Source: Brasenia schreberi (taxonomy: Eukaryota; Streptophyta; Magnoliopsida; Nymphaeales; Cabombaceae). From it: a stretch of 64,000 nt of DNA. The notes under the pieces were generated by a model. It was not told the DNA's origin. It was given only the letters and a program-made list of their open reading frames with translations, and made no database searches. The stretch spans positions 8,710,001 through 8,774,000 of the forward strand of contig JAYKKT010000059.1 in assembly GCA_036023115.1 (NCBI GenBank), read 5' to 3'. Position 1 is the first letter of the stretch, and the number at the start of each line of letters is the position of its first letter. Shown piece after piece: positions 36,001-46,150 of this stretch. The position numbers and the translations under genes are program-made.

Positions 36001-39000
36001 AGTCTTTTCTTGTATGACCACTCATCCATCTCAACATCTTCATTTCTGTCACTGACATATTTTGTACATATTGAAGATTAACTGCCCAACACTCAGAACC
36101 ATAAAACATGGCAAGCCTAATTGCTGCTCTATAATATTTACCTTTTAACTTTAATGGTATCTTCTTATCATAAAGAATATCTCATGCTCCTCTCCATTTT
36201 AACCAACCAGCATTAATTCTATGTGTAACATCTCCATCAATTCTTCCATCACTCTGAAAAGTTGACCCTAGGTATTTAAAACTTTCCTTTGGGGGATGCA
36301 ATGTGTGCCAATTTTAATTTTTATGTCCTCTGAAGTAACCAAATGATCAAACTTACATTCCATATATTCTGTCTTTGTTCTACTAAGTCGGAGGCCTTTG
36401 CTTTCTAATGTTTCTCTCCATAGTTCTAATTTTCTATTTTAACTTTTTCCTTAGACTCCTCCACTAACACAATGTCATATGCAAATAACATACACAAAGA
36501 TACTTCATCTTCAATATGTTTTGTTAACTCATCAATCACCATTATAAATAAGTATGGACTTAAAGTTGATCCTTGATGTAACCCAATATTAACTTCAAAT
36601 AAGTTTGTCATTCCTTCATAAGTCCTCACACATGTTTTTGCATCATTGTACATGTCTCTTATAAGGTTAATGTATGTCAATGGGATACCTCTTTTTTCAA
36701 AGTTCTCCAAAAAACCTCTCTGGGTACCCTATCATAAGCTTTTTCTAGATCAATAAATATCATATGAAAGTCTTTTTTTTTTGCTCTAAAATGTTCCATA
36801 AGACATCTCAAAAGGTGTATTGCTTCAACAGTAGATCTTCCTTACATGAATCCAAATTGGTTCTCTATTATACTTTATACTTGCCTTAACCTATGTTCGA
36901 TAATTCTTTCTCAAAATTACATAGTATGGCTCATTAACTTAATACCTCAATAATTCGCATAATTATGAATGTCTCCCTTGTTCTTATATATGGGTATAAG
37001 TGTACTCGCTCTCCATTCCTTGAGCATCTTTTGGTTTCTCCATATTTCATTAAATAGTCTTGTTAACCAAGAGATTCCTATTTTTCTTGGTATTTTCTAA
37101 ACTTCTATACGAATATTGTCTGGTCCTACTGATTTACCACCCTTCATATGTTTAAGAGCCTCTTTGACTTCATTCTTTTGAAAACATCGGTAGAAATTAT
37201 GGTTTATATACTTTTCTGATGGAGATGTTACACATAGAATTAATATAAGTTGGTTAAAATGGTAATGTGTATTAGGTATTTTATGTGATAAGAAGATACC
37301 ATTAAAATTGAAAGGTAAATGTTATATAACAACAATTTGACCCGCTATGCTTTATGGTTTTGAGTGTTGGACAGTTAATTATCAACATGTATGAAAAATA
37401 TCCGTAGGAAAAATAAAGATGTTGAGATAGATAAGTAGTCACACAAAGAAAGACCATATGCATAATGAGGTTATTAGAAACAAATCAAGAGTGCATCAAT
37501 AGATGACAAAATAAGGAGAAATCATTTAAGATGGTTTGGACATGTAGAAAGACGACCAAAAGAAGCTCCGGTATGATAGTACGAGAAACTAGATTGTGAA
37601 AATATTCAAAAGAAAGACCACAGAAGTGTTGGAAAGAAACAATAAAGAATGATTTAGCTTATGTTGAGTTAATTGTTAGCATGGCACATGAATCAGCTCT
37701 ATGCAAGTAAAGAATCCATGTAGTTGACCCCATCTAGTATGGTTTGTTGTTGTTGTTGTAGAGCAATAACAAGCATATTTTATTCAAGACAGATCCATCC
37801 CTTAACCTTTTGACTTTCGTCTCCAATTCCATAAGTTAGTTTCTAGGATGTCGCATGAAGGCGACATACTTAAGTAGTTAATGGACAACATAAGCACAAC
37901 ACTCATATTTTCCCATGGATATGCCAAGACTAAGAATATTGTAACCCTTACAACTATATATGCTTGCCACATAGATCATGTCAGCAATAATTCAGGTGGA
38001 AAGTTCACCATAGAACATTATCTTCAGAATATATATTTTAATTTAAGGCCATATACTAAAAGTTGGATAACTTGGATAATCTCCAGAACCTAAAGCTGAA
38101 ATTACACAGCGACTGCACTCATTCAATTAAAAAAGCCCCAAATGTTACCATGTTCAGATAATTCAACTGGATCACGATACAGGTGATTGCTACCATAGCA
38201 AATATCCATGTCTCAAAATATCCAGCCTGGCTTGTCCCTTCAACCGTGAGCTCAATAGCTATTCCGATCGCTTTAATACTCATAACCTGCATGAGAAGAG
38301 AACAAAGATGTGCCAATCCTTATTTCAAAAGCAAATGGAAAGAGAAAATCCTAAGTTCTTAACTGATGTCTTCAGAATGCAAAACAAAAAACAATGCGCA
38401 AGCTGAAAATGGAAAGCAATTACCGTCAGTGAGCCAATTAGAGAACAAATGCCCAAGTACACCATTATATTTGTCTGGCCATATCTCGGGGCAAAGTGCA
38501 GCATGAGTACTAGCGATATTGCAACCACTGATGCCGTATAAAGAAGAAATGCTGTGAAAATAATGGGGGTAAAAATGTGCATGAGACAGCATAAAGATAA
38601 GTGTACAATATGAGCTGCCAGATAAACAAAAAAGTGGTGATACGTATAGTGGATATCCAATCACAACTGCTCACCAGGTTGAGTTGCCAAATCCCAGATC
38701 TCCATTACTGAAGTGATACTATGCTCTGAAGGTGCATGAAGCACGATCAAAGTCGATCCTACCATGCACAAGAGGCAACCCAGCACGCCCATCTTTGACA
38801 ACCTCTCGTTCAACATAAAATGGGCAAGAACAGCACTGACATGCACTAAACTTTCAATAGTTATCATGAACATTCTTTAAAGCATTCGCTGTGATATGGA
38901 ACTCAGCGATGCACAGCAAAACCTATTAGGTTGAAGAGAACTTGAACATAATCTTTACCATCTTTACCTGACGATTATGCTTAGCGCTCCTAATGGTGTG

Positions 39001-39481
39001 ACCAGAACAGCTGGAGCAAAAATATAAGCTACAAAATTCGCGAACTCCCCGACGATCACTATACAAATCCATTTCAAGAATCTTAAAGAGATCTATCAAC
39101 TACACGCTTCTAATTCCATAAGCAGAAAAAAACAAAGAAAACATTGTGATTAAACAAACTTACTAGTAATCATTCCTGCCCACCAAAGGGGCTCTAACAG
39201 ATAGCCATATCCTCCGGAACCTTAACACACAGTCAAACATGAAACTCGATCCCAAAGTCAAAACCTGAAGAAAAATCTAGTCTCCGACAAAGAAAAGATC
39301 ACAATTTGAATCGGGCAGTTAATGTGTTACCTGCTCGATCGCCATGTGTACCCGCTTGCTTAAGCCCCTTCTTCTTCAATATGAAACTTGATCCAATGAA
39401 CGCACTCGAAACCACCGCCAGAAGAAACCCTTTGAGATTGCTTGCATACAGCACCGTAACCAATTTGCTCGGCTCAGTCAT
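24081..39481 (-). CDS. NIPA-type (DUF803) magnesium transporter, nine exons
   Basis: NIPA family proteins are polytopic membrane proteins linked to Mg2+ transport. Coding exons in transcript order are 39481-39331, 39220-39164, 39058-38968, 38835-38675, 38551-38424, 38286-38149, 25037-24945, 24868-24751 and 24217-24081. All introns are GT-AG, the phases agree at every junction, and the sum is 1074 nt, giving 357 residues plus TAG. Family landmarks are all present: [19 protein letters not shown] and KKKGLKQAG at the N-terminus, [115 protein letters not shown], and the C-terminal [14 protein letters not shown]. Length and ending are normal for plant members. Intron 6 is about 13.1 kb and full of transposons, the others 76-533 bp. 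I see no disabling change, so I judge it functional; correct removal of intron 6 is the open point. Confidence 0.93.
25170..29078 (-). mobile_element. Ty1/Copia element, 5' truncated, with one LTR (Copia-2)
   Basis: Minus orientation. The polypurine tract is seen reversed as ctccccctcaagttggg at 25525-25541, and the 3' LTR ends at 25524 (cttaaca); its other edge, near 25170, is uncertain. Coding blocks run from a Gly/Arg-rich, CCHC-like gag end near 28960, through protease and integrase to reverse transcriptase and RNase H. The element breaks off at 29078 in the gag region, where an RTE piece abuts, so the leader, primer binding site and 5' LTR are missing. Confidence 0.85.
25532..28960 (-). 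pseudogene. Copia-2 pol pseudogene
   Basis: On the minus strand: [13 protein letters not shown] (GAG-pre-integrase, about 28260), [15 protein letters not shown], then integrase core residues in [20 protein letters not shown] and RSDNGGEYL (28110-27880). Reverse transcriptase carries [18 protein letters not shown] (about 26740) and [11 protein letters not shown] (about 26490). RNase H carries [19 protein letters not shown] (about 26005) and [11 protein letters not shown] (about 25770). Stops and frameshifts separate the blocks (near 25860, 26300, 26850 and 27480), so it is inactive, although each block is long and well conserved. This is younger-looking than Copia-1. Confidence 0.85.
29079..29450 (+). 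mobile_element. RTE LINE internal fragment
   Basis: It is nearly the same sequence as about 40600-40970 (shared: gagatgaacatttaatt, cttataagagtggctta, atagagcgtgttgtaaag). It derives from the region between the endonuclease and reverse transcriptase. It sits exactly between the truncated Copia-2 and the LTR of Copia-3, both edges being sharp, which implies breakage and joining rather than a simple LINE insertion. Confidence 0.75.
29839..30100 (+). repeat. 132-bp tandem duplication in the Copia-3 leader
   Basis: caatacttgttcatcttggt at 29839 recurs with one change at 29971, and gagccgtgattc and ttgtggatttc recur in phase. A second, short duplication (aaggatcggcatctg twice) lies at 30076-30105. 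Both are in untranslated leader sequence. Confidence 0.7.
30282..31573 (+). pseudogene. Copia-3 gag and protease remnant
   Basis: The frame beginning [11 protein letters not shown] (about 30281) has a Copia gag N-terminal domain ([42 protein letters not shown]). A stop at 30768 interrupts it. From 30899 a second frame has Gly/Arg-rich sequence, an intact CCHC knuckle ([14 protein letters not shown], near 31083), a coiled stretch ([15 protein letters not shown]) and the protease signature [11 protein letters not shown] (near 31355). After GSVLY it jumps to [10 protein letters not shown], which marks an internal deletion, and stops at 31571. Confidence 0.82.
31575..31899. other. No gene recognised
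   Basis: About 325 bp of AT-rich intron DNA between Copia-3 and the hAT-end fragment, without coding or repeat signature that I can assign. Confidence 0.4.
31900..32057. mobile_element. Terminal fragment of the hAT family seen at 8693-12525
   Basis: It is the reverse complement of the left end of that element: tatccccgctaccgctata, then aaccgctaacaacccgcta, ending gttattgataacatag at 32057. The other end of this copy is not found within the expected distance. Confidence 0.65.
32128..32415 (-). mobile_element. RTE LINE 3' fragments
   Basis: acaacaacaacaactaagcc, then gtcggctacatggattc and atagccctatcatg-like sequence (32303-32410), are the reversed RTE 3' end. 32128-32240 (aatccaacaaaattttacg onward) is a segment that also accompanies the RTE tail at 23755-23815. 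Confidence 0.65.
32420..32625. mobile_element. Second truncated copy of the hAT end
   Basis: From gcatgtgccatgtgaaattt to aaccgctaacagcccgct it matches the reverse complement of 8715-8945, but it stops before the terminal ctattgataacatag. It supports a family of at least three copies in the window. Confidence 0.6.
32626..33439. other. No gene; contains a palindromic gtatcgtatcg-type patch
   Basis: 33370-33430 consists of gtatcgtatcgtggcgtat, cttacgatacgg and gcgatacgtat, a self-complementary cluster of ATACGAT motifs. Such clusters occur in subterminal parts of plant DNA transposons. I cannot delimit an element. Confidence 0.35.
33440..35072 (-). mobile_element. Internally deleted Copia-type LTR element, left LTR truncated
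   Basis: The right LTR is 34743-35072. The left copy is only about 33440-33595, matching the LTR end (ccaattagt, ggcccatctcctattacat, tttaaca). The reversed primer binding site ggatctgatacca is at 34730-34742, with one mismatch to the tRNAi-Met consensus. A reversed polypurine tract (ccctccctcaaactt) follows the left LTR. The interior keeps an RNase H relic on the minus strand ([20 protein letters not shown] and [12 protein letters not shown], 33917-34099). It appears to be a relative of the element at 9050-10467. No TSD is found, as expected if the left LTR is truncated. Confidence 0.75.
35073..37765 (+). mobile_element. RTE LINE in plus orientation, split by another RTE copy
   Basis: 35073-35673 has reverse-transcriptase residues such as LRHLIEHF and [14 protein letters not shown], with stops. 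After the inserted copy, 37233-37765 continues with the RTE 3' coding end (ccatctagtatgg and a GTTGTT tail at 37737-37759). The 5' part is missing. A 15-bp duplicated target, gatggagatgttaca, lies at 35659-35673 and 37218-37232. Confidence 0.82.
35674..37217 (-). mobile_element. RTE LINE copy nested in the opposite orientation
   Basis: The 3' end is at the left (acaacaacaacaactac and reversed ccgtctagtatgg-like sequence) and the 5'-truncated edge is at about 37217. On the minus strand 36426-36710 reads [20 protein letters not shown] and [20 protein letters not shown], followed by [11 protein letters not shown], where A-Y-D replaces the catalytic A-D-D. 35867-36109 reads [11 protein letters not shown] and [11 protein letters not shown]. 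Stops break the frame. It is bounded by the perfect 15-bp target duplication described for the host copy. Confidence 0.88.
37766..38148. other. Right flank of NIPA intron 6, non-coding
   Basis: About 380 bp between the RTE nest and exon 6, with nothing beyond intron sequence. Confidence 0.5.
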
Positions 39482-40420
39482 GGTATGCTCACGCTTTGGG
39501 TTTTAACATAAACCAAATCCCCCAGATCGCATTCTCACCACAATCAAGCAAGAGTTGGTAGGAAAATCCAATGCCCAAACAAAACCACTCTCAAGCATCA
39601 CCAAATTGGGTGCAACTTCATAGCTTCACATTAGTTTCAGCGAAGGCAATAATTGACATACAGATCAGGGAGATGTCAAACGGTAGAATAAAAAGAGTTT
39701 ATTGACCACAAGTAAAGGAACGTTTCCGCGTAACAGGAGATGGAAAGCCAATGGCCAACTCTAAAGTATAATTTTGCATAGAAGGAATATAAAATTGAAA
39801 ATAAACAAGAGGTTCCTTTTCTGCCTCACCTGCCAGTCCAAGATACGAGAGAGAGAGAGAGAGATTGGCGTTGGTAGTTCCCCTCGTTCTATTTCGTCTC
39901 ACTCGTTCTTGCACTCATAGGAGAGAGATGGGTAAGGATTGTGCCACGAACAATACGATGCCCAGGCTGTGTAGCAGACAGAGCCCCGCTTTACGTGCCA
40001 CCATATAAGACATAATTCTTGTCAAGAATGGTAGCACACACCCAAATTGATCCGAGCGCACCCAAATTTATCTTCGGACACCGACATTTTGTTGTGATTT
40101 TGAAAATACTCCCCTTGTATTAGGTAATTACGATGCTTTGGAACCGATCAAACACATTCTCTTTTTGTGCGGAACCACTGTGCTTTATTTGTGCGAACTA
40201 TTGTCTGCCTCCTTTTTCATTAGATTTTCGCTCCCCGACTTTTTCCACCACTCATTTCTCAATCTACATCTCTTTGCACAAATAAATTCATTAAAAATCT
40301 GTAAAAAAAGAAGAAAAAAGAAAAAGAAAAAATAGAAGAAACATAAAATTGATTCAAAGAGATTGGGTAACTTTTTGAGGTACGTTATTGATTTGATTTA
40401 GTTTTTGTTATTTTAATTAT
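39482..40420 (-). promoter_or_regulatory. NIPA 5' leader and promoter region
   Basis: This is upstream DNA of the minus-strand NIPA gene. It holds a (GA)n tract at 39847-39864 (CT-rich on the gene's sense strand), a frequent feature of plant core promoters and leaders. No TATA box position can be fixed without a transcript start. A poly-purine A/G stretch at 40300-40335 marks the outer edge. Confidence 0.35.
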
Positions 40421-40424
40421 TTTT

Positions 40425-41735
40425 TGTTGGATTCACAAAGGGAGATGATTTGTTTAGGAGGAGACTTAAATGGACGTATCGGTAAAGAGGCATTAGGATA
40501 TCAAGGTATTCATGGAAACTTTGGTTTTCGGGATATAAATAAGGAAGGTAGGGAGATTTTAAATTTTGTTGTGGTATTTGATCTCTTTATAGTCAATACA
40601 ATCTTCAAAACATGAGATGAACATTTAATTACTTATAAGAGTGGCTTATCACAAACACAAATTGATTACTTTATTTGTAGAAAAAAAGATAGAGCGTGTT
40701 GTAAAGATTACAAGGTAATTTCAGGAGAAAGCTTAACCACCCAACATCGACTTTTAGTTATGGATTTACAAATAAAAAAAATGGACAAAGAAGAAAAGAG
40801 TGCATCGAGTTATTCAAACTAAATGGTGGAACCTCAAAAGCGAGAAAGAATATATATTTAAATAAAAAGCCCTTCAAGGAGATGTTTAGAATTATGTTGG
40901 TACACCCTGTGATATGTGGAACAATATGGCTATACATATTAGGAAAGTGGCGAAATATGTGTTAGGTGTATCTAAGGGAGGTGTACCGGCACAAAAAGAA
41001 GCTTGGTGGTGTAGTGAAGTAGTGCAAAATAAAATTAAGGCAAAAAGGGCATGTTACAAAGTATATTATGCTAAGAAAACTAGTGAAACTTTAGAGGCTT
41101 ATAAGAAAGCGAAGAAGGAAGCGAAAAAGGCCGTGAGTGAAGCAAAAGCTAAAATTTGGGAGGATTATATAAAAAACTCAACTCAAAAGAGGGTGAAAGA
41201 GATATTTTTAGGATAGCTAGGGCTAGAGATAAGAAAACTAAATATCTTAATTATGTTAGATGCATCAAGAACGAGGATGAAAAAATTCTAGTGGCAAATG
41301 ATGATATAAAAAATAGATGGAACAACTATTTTTATAATCTTTTTAATGAAAACAAAGATGTTAGTATTAACTTAGGAGAGTTAGCCGAATCAGAAAAGTA
41401 TATAAACCACAATTTCTACCGATGTATTCAAAATAATGAAGTCAAAGAGGCTCTTAAACATATAAAGGGTGGTAAATCGGTAGGACCAGATAATATTCCT
41501 ATAAAAGTTTAGAAAATACTAGCAGAAATAGGAATCACTTGGCTCACAAGACTATTTAATGAAATATGGAAAAACCAAAAGATGCCCGAGGAATGGAGAG
41601 CAAGTACACTTATACCCATATATAATATATAAGAACAAGGGAGACATTCAAAATTGTGTGAATAATTGAGGTATCAAATTAATGAGCCATACTATGAAAT
41701 TGTGAGAAATAATTATCGAACGTAGGTTAATGAAA
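40425..41735 (+). mobile_element. RTE LINE, endonuclease to early reverse transcriptase, truncated at both ends
   Basis: 40440-40615 reads GGDLNGRIGKEALGYQGIHG and FRDINKEGREILNF, the C-terminal part of the RTE apurinic endonuclease. 40914-41216 reads AIHIRKVAKYVLGVSKGG, EAWWCSEVVQNKIKAK and KKAKKEAKKAVSEAKAK, the linker. 41156-41512 reads ARARDKKTKYLNYVRCIK, ending in [14 protein letters not shown] at the start of reverse transcriptase. It ends near 41735 without a 3' tail, which is unusual for a LINE and suggests later deletion or disruption by the adjoining MULE-like DNA. Confidence 0.85.
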
Positions 41736-42724
41736 ATAATGTAGGTAAATCCTGATAATTGGGTTGAGATTACATATAGGAGTTGGTTGATTGGGTCGGA
41801 AGGTTTGTTGTATAAAGTTATATACTATGCATTGTTGACTACTTTATCAAACATTGATAATTATACATAAATAACTTTCACATTTCATAGGATAAGATAA
41901 CTATCATACTTTACGATATCCGCGAGATACTTTGTCTTCCAATAAAGGGAAAACTTATTGTCTTGATGTAAGTGATGATGACTATAAGTAAGATGTTTTA
42001 GGTGATATTTTTTGAATGAGCATCGATCAAGTAGTGCTAGAGATTAAGTACAGTGCTATTAAGTTTTAGGTGCTCCAAACTATTTTTTTGAGAATAAGAG
42101 TCAATAACGAAAATAATACTTTATTATTTATTGTACAAGTTAGGTTGTATATTATATCAAGATAAGTTTGAAGATATAACACCAATAATGATCATGCATT
42201 TATTGACAAATGATGTTTAGAGCGTTGTTAGATGTGCTTGGGTGTAACAATATTAGCATACTTATATATACAGGTATGAAAGGCATCCCAAATAGGGGCA
42301 ACTTAGTTGGCATACTTGTTTCCTTCATCTAAGAATTTGTACTATTATTGTTTACTATAATATCCTTTATATAGTCATTTTTATAATCTAACAACTAAGT
42401 TATATGTTTTAATTATGGATGAGTATTTCCTAGCCTTCATAATTAGCATATAACCATAATGACTTGATGAGGAACTGCAAGTAGGTTGATGGATGAAAAA
42501 TGTTTGTCAACATTAAATATTGTAAGCAGTTAGATTTGTAATGTTATGAAACTATAATTATATATTTTATTTTTATATTAAACATGACTTGTGATGTTAT
42601 ACATTCATATCTTTTATTGTATTCAATATAAATTGACTAATAGTTATATAGTTCTATAAAATATTTTGATCGTAATGCATATAAGTTGTTGAGATACCAT
42701 AGATACATTCAATGTTTAGATATT

Positions 42725-43060
42725 ATGGAATCATATATATTAAATCATGTAGTTTGACAATTCGGACGTTGTCAAGGTGTCCTAGTTTCAATGATAACAC
42801 CCTCCATTCCAAATAGACCTACAAAGCCCATGCATATAAGGTACAATACAAGTCACATAACACTACTTAAGAGGCACAACGCTCACACTATTTTGAGCTT
42901 AAGCAGTTTGACATTCCAACAACATATCCTCATGAGTGTGATAAGTTGTACATTGAGTGGTACATTCTTCAGATGCATTCTGAGAGATTTTATCAGTCAA
43001 TTACATTTGACTCCACCTACGCAATACGATACATCATTATTCATTCACATAAATAAATAG
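42725..43060 (+). pseudogene. Possible plant mobile domain (MAIN-like) relic
   Basis: One frame reads QFGRCQGV, then HIRYN and LKRHNAHTIL. An overlapping frame gives HECDKLYIEWYILQMHSERF. This resembles, weakly, the QFG...P...H..YI.W pattern of plant mobile domain proteins that are carried by some MULEs. Frames are broken and the match is short. The neighbouring minus-strand MULE relic makes it more plausible. It could also be chance. Confidence 0.3.
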
Positions 43061-43929
43061 TTATGTATATAAATTAGAGTAGTCTTTAACTTTGTTTTTA
43101 TTTTCTTATGATACTACATGTTTTCGTAATTACTTTTTTATACTATTATATTATCGCAGTACATGACACACTAGCACTAACTTTAATACATTTAGAACTT
43201 ATATCACATCCATTCTTGGGTGAACCTGCAGTGTTGGAGTTGTTAGAGATATATAAACAATATTGTCAATGAGCACATTGATTGACTATATATGAGGATG
43301 ATGGTGAGGATGTGTGAGCTTGATGTTATAAATAATTCATGCACTAGGACAATATATTATATATGTGGTTTACATTTCATATTTTGGATATTCTTTTCTA
43401 TTATTCATTATATATATAAATGATGTTTGTAATTAATGACATTTTGGTTCATCACTCCTTTCCCTCAATATATTGTATATGCATTACATGCATATGTAAA
43501 TGATGTTTTAAATAATAATTTTATTTAAATTAAAACAATCATTATATTTATAAAATTCAAATAGCATGTAATCATTATCCTCAATATCATGTATAATATT
43601 ATCTCCTCATCTTCTTATTTTGTATATGCATCTCAATAAGTTTATAAAATGATTGGTTCCAATTCTTGATATTTTTATGTCATTATTTTTGCCAAGATAG
43701 AAAGATAAGATGCATCAGAGTCATCGGCAATGTAAATCTGCAAAAAAAAAGGAGTACAAGAGAAGATAAATTACAAATTAGATAACCTAAATGCCTAAAT
43801 AACATAATACATTTTAAGATATTATGATTACCATTAGAAAATGTTATGTAACATAATGATAATATATATCACACATCCTTCACAATTGATTGTTCACCAT
43901 CTAACACTAGCAAGAGAAATAGTGTCATA

Positions 43930-46150
43930 GAGAGGAGTATCAATACTATGTTCCATCGAGTAGCAGTTACAAAACTCATATTTGAATTGAAAATCTAATA
44001 ATCACTAGGATAATACATATTCTTCATGTATGCAATACAATAAATAGCAATATTAATACCATAATTCTCTATGAAAACTCGTGAATATATGTTACGCTTA
44101 CGTGCCACTTTCTTTAAATACTCTCTATGAGTTTCATGCCACAAATCCTCTTCCCATTCTAAAAGTATGTTAATGACTCAATACCCACAGTTTCTATGTC
44201 CAATAGCATTCACCTAAGCATTTATAAAGATGCTCATAAAGCATGATATCACTGTCTCATATATTGATTCAAAGTATAGCTGTGTCAAAATATTTTTATC
44301 ATAGTGATACCCAATATAAGAACTAAAGAAATCAATATTTGAAAGAGAATCGCGCCTCCCTAAAGAGGAACGACATATCCTAAGAGAAGCTTCACGTTCT
44401 CAACCAGTGTATGTCCATGCCCATGCCTTCTTTTGATAGAAACATTCTTGTTCATATGCTCCAAAGTTGACAAATTCCCCTTTGTAGATATGTTACATGA
44501 TCTCCTTTTAAGACGACAAATGGTTAACTTCTAGAGACTAATATACTCAAGACTCAATTGCTCATCTAACATATTAACACATTTGTCATCTTAATGTAAT
44601 ACCTGATGATGATTCACGATTGTTCAAATGACTTCTTCAATTCTATAATATGCAACTCTATCAATGAATGTTTATCTCCAAATTGTATCAAATCTCCTAG
44701 TTGAGATACCTAAAAACACTTTCAACCTTGCATGTTTACATTCCACTATAGCAATGATTATTAAACAATCATTCTAATATTTAAAACAATAAATGATATA
44801 CATGCATTAACAATCAGTTTTACATAGCTATTAGTTATATGTGTACATTAATGAATCATCATATTTGTCTATGCTAAGACAATTCTCTTCTTATATAGGT
44901 TCCACCGTTGCTCATTAACATAAGAGAGTAGTGTAGTATTTTTTTTAGTTTAATTTTATTACCTCAATTGCTTTCTTATAACTGCTCTCATCGGATGTGT
45001 AGATGACCTTCCTCTAACTTAAACCAAACAAACTCGTCATTTATTTATTCTTTTCAATTTTATAATAAATGCTTCAACATTTTTCATTATATGTCATCTA
45101 AATAAAAAGCGAGTCACATCCAAAAATATGATTTTATTGGCCTTCACCAACACAAGATCATGATCACCATAAATTACATGTATAAACTTATTTAGAGTGC
45201 ACAACTCTCTCATGCACCTCAATAAACAAATATAATTCTCTTTCTTTTCCATACTCATAAAAAGGAAGGCTAGGAAAAATTCTTCGAGGTTGATATAACC
45301 TCACAATTTCAAGAAAAGATCTTCTACGGTGTAATAAGAAGTATATATAACCGTTATATACTACATATTGCCCAATATAAAAAATGAAACGAAAATCATA
45401 AATCTTTATCTTAGATGTGTTATGAAACTCAAATACCCATGAAAATGTATGTAATAGTTACACTAAACAAGAATATGCAAATAATGTTACTTGTACTATA
45501 TGTATTCAAGATTTTACTGTCATATTTGACATTGGTGAGTGTCCATATCGCGTAGTAATTATTGTAGAATACTTGAAGAACTACTATATTTCTTTTTAAT
45601 TTTCATCCACGAATTATAATATATTGTGTCATACTAACATTTGCCTCATTAACTTGCTTCAAATGCATTAAAATATGTTGTGATTTGTAATAACTTTTTT
45701 AAGGTATTTCTTCACACTATACTTAAATTCACTCAATCTTCATGATGCCCTTAAAGATATAAGCCTAGGAGTGGTTATGTATCCAGTTTATGATATTTAA
45801 CTCCCAATAACCATCAATTGCACCCTTTTATGTCAATAAAAATAGATAGTCTTCCTTCTTAGTATTTGTCTACTTACTATTTTTATATCAATATTTTTAC
45901 TCGTATTTGTTGCTCCTTTTACGCCCAAGCCATACATTATTTGTTACGTCTTTACTCTTTGAATGAAGAATAATGATAAGTTTCCTCTCAATAATTTTAA
46001 ATACTCAATAAGTTAGTTATGATTGTTGAACATGTCCTCTATCGCAAACATGAGTAAATAGTCAAATCCATCACCCCCTCACAATCAATAAATGTTTCTT
46101 CTACTTTGTAAATCAAAGAATACATTATCCAGTACGCTGCAATCACTTTT
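43930..46150 (-). pseudogene. MULE transposase relic with an OTU-like C-terminal segment
   Basis: On the minus strand, in order: HKRVQLMVIGS and ASXRLSEFKYSVKKYLKK (45830-45670), resembling the FAR1-type zinc-finger region of MULE transposases (CPF..VG...W and RRL...E). VIYGDHDLVLVKANKIIF and TRFLFRXHIMKNVEAFI (45210-45040) match the DRE.AL.NA...F and L.C..HI.KNV part of the MULE domain. VNAIGHRNCGY and EWEEDLWHETHREYLKKV (44220-44100) match the GDGNCGFRA and G..W..VR..L pattern of OTU-like peptidases fused to some plant MULEs. The expected Asp before the Cys of the OTU motif is altered, and many stops are present. The reading is by eye across stops. Confidence 0.55.

Larger units (their letters stand above)
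25038..38148 (-). other. Intron 6 of the NIPA gene, about 13.1 kb, transposon-filled
   Basis: The donor (catg|gtaaca on the minus strand at 38149/38148) follows codon 242, at the end of QLNYLNM. The acceptor (ttgacag|gcactt at 25038/25037) precedes ALDTFN. These residues are contiguous in the family, so the two exon blocks belong to one gene. The intron contains, left to right on the plus strand, a minus Copia, an RTE piece, a plus Copia, hAT ends, an RTE tail, a deleted LTR element and a nest of two opposed RTE copies. Confidence 0.85.
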
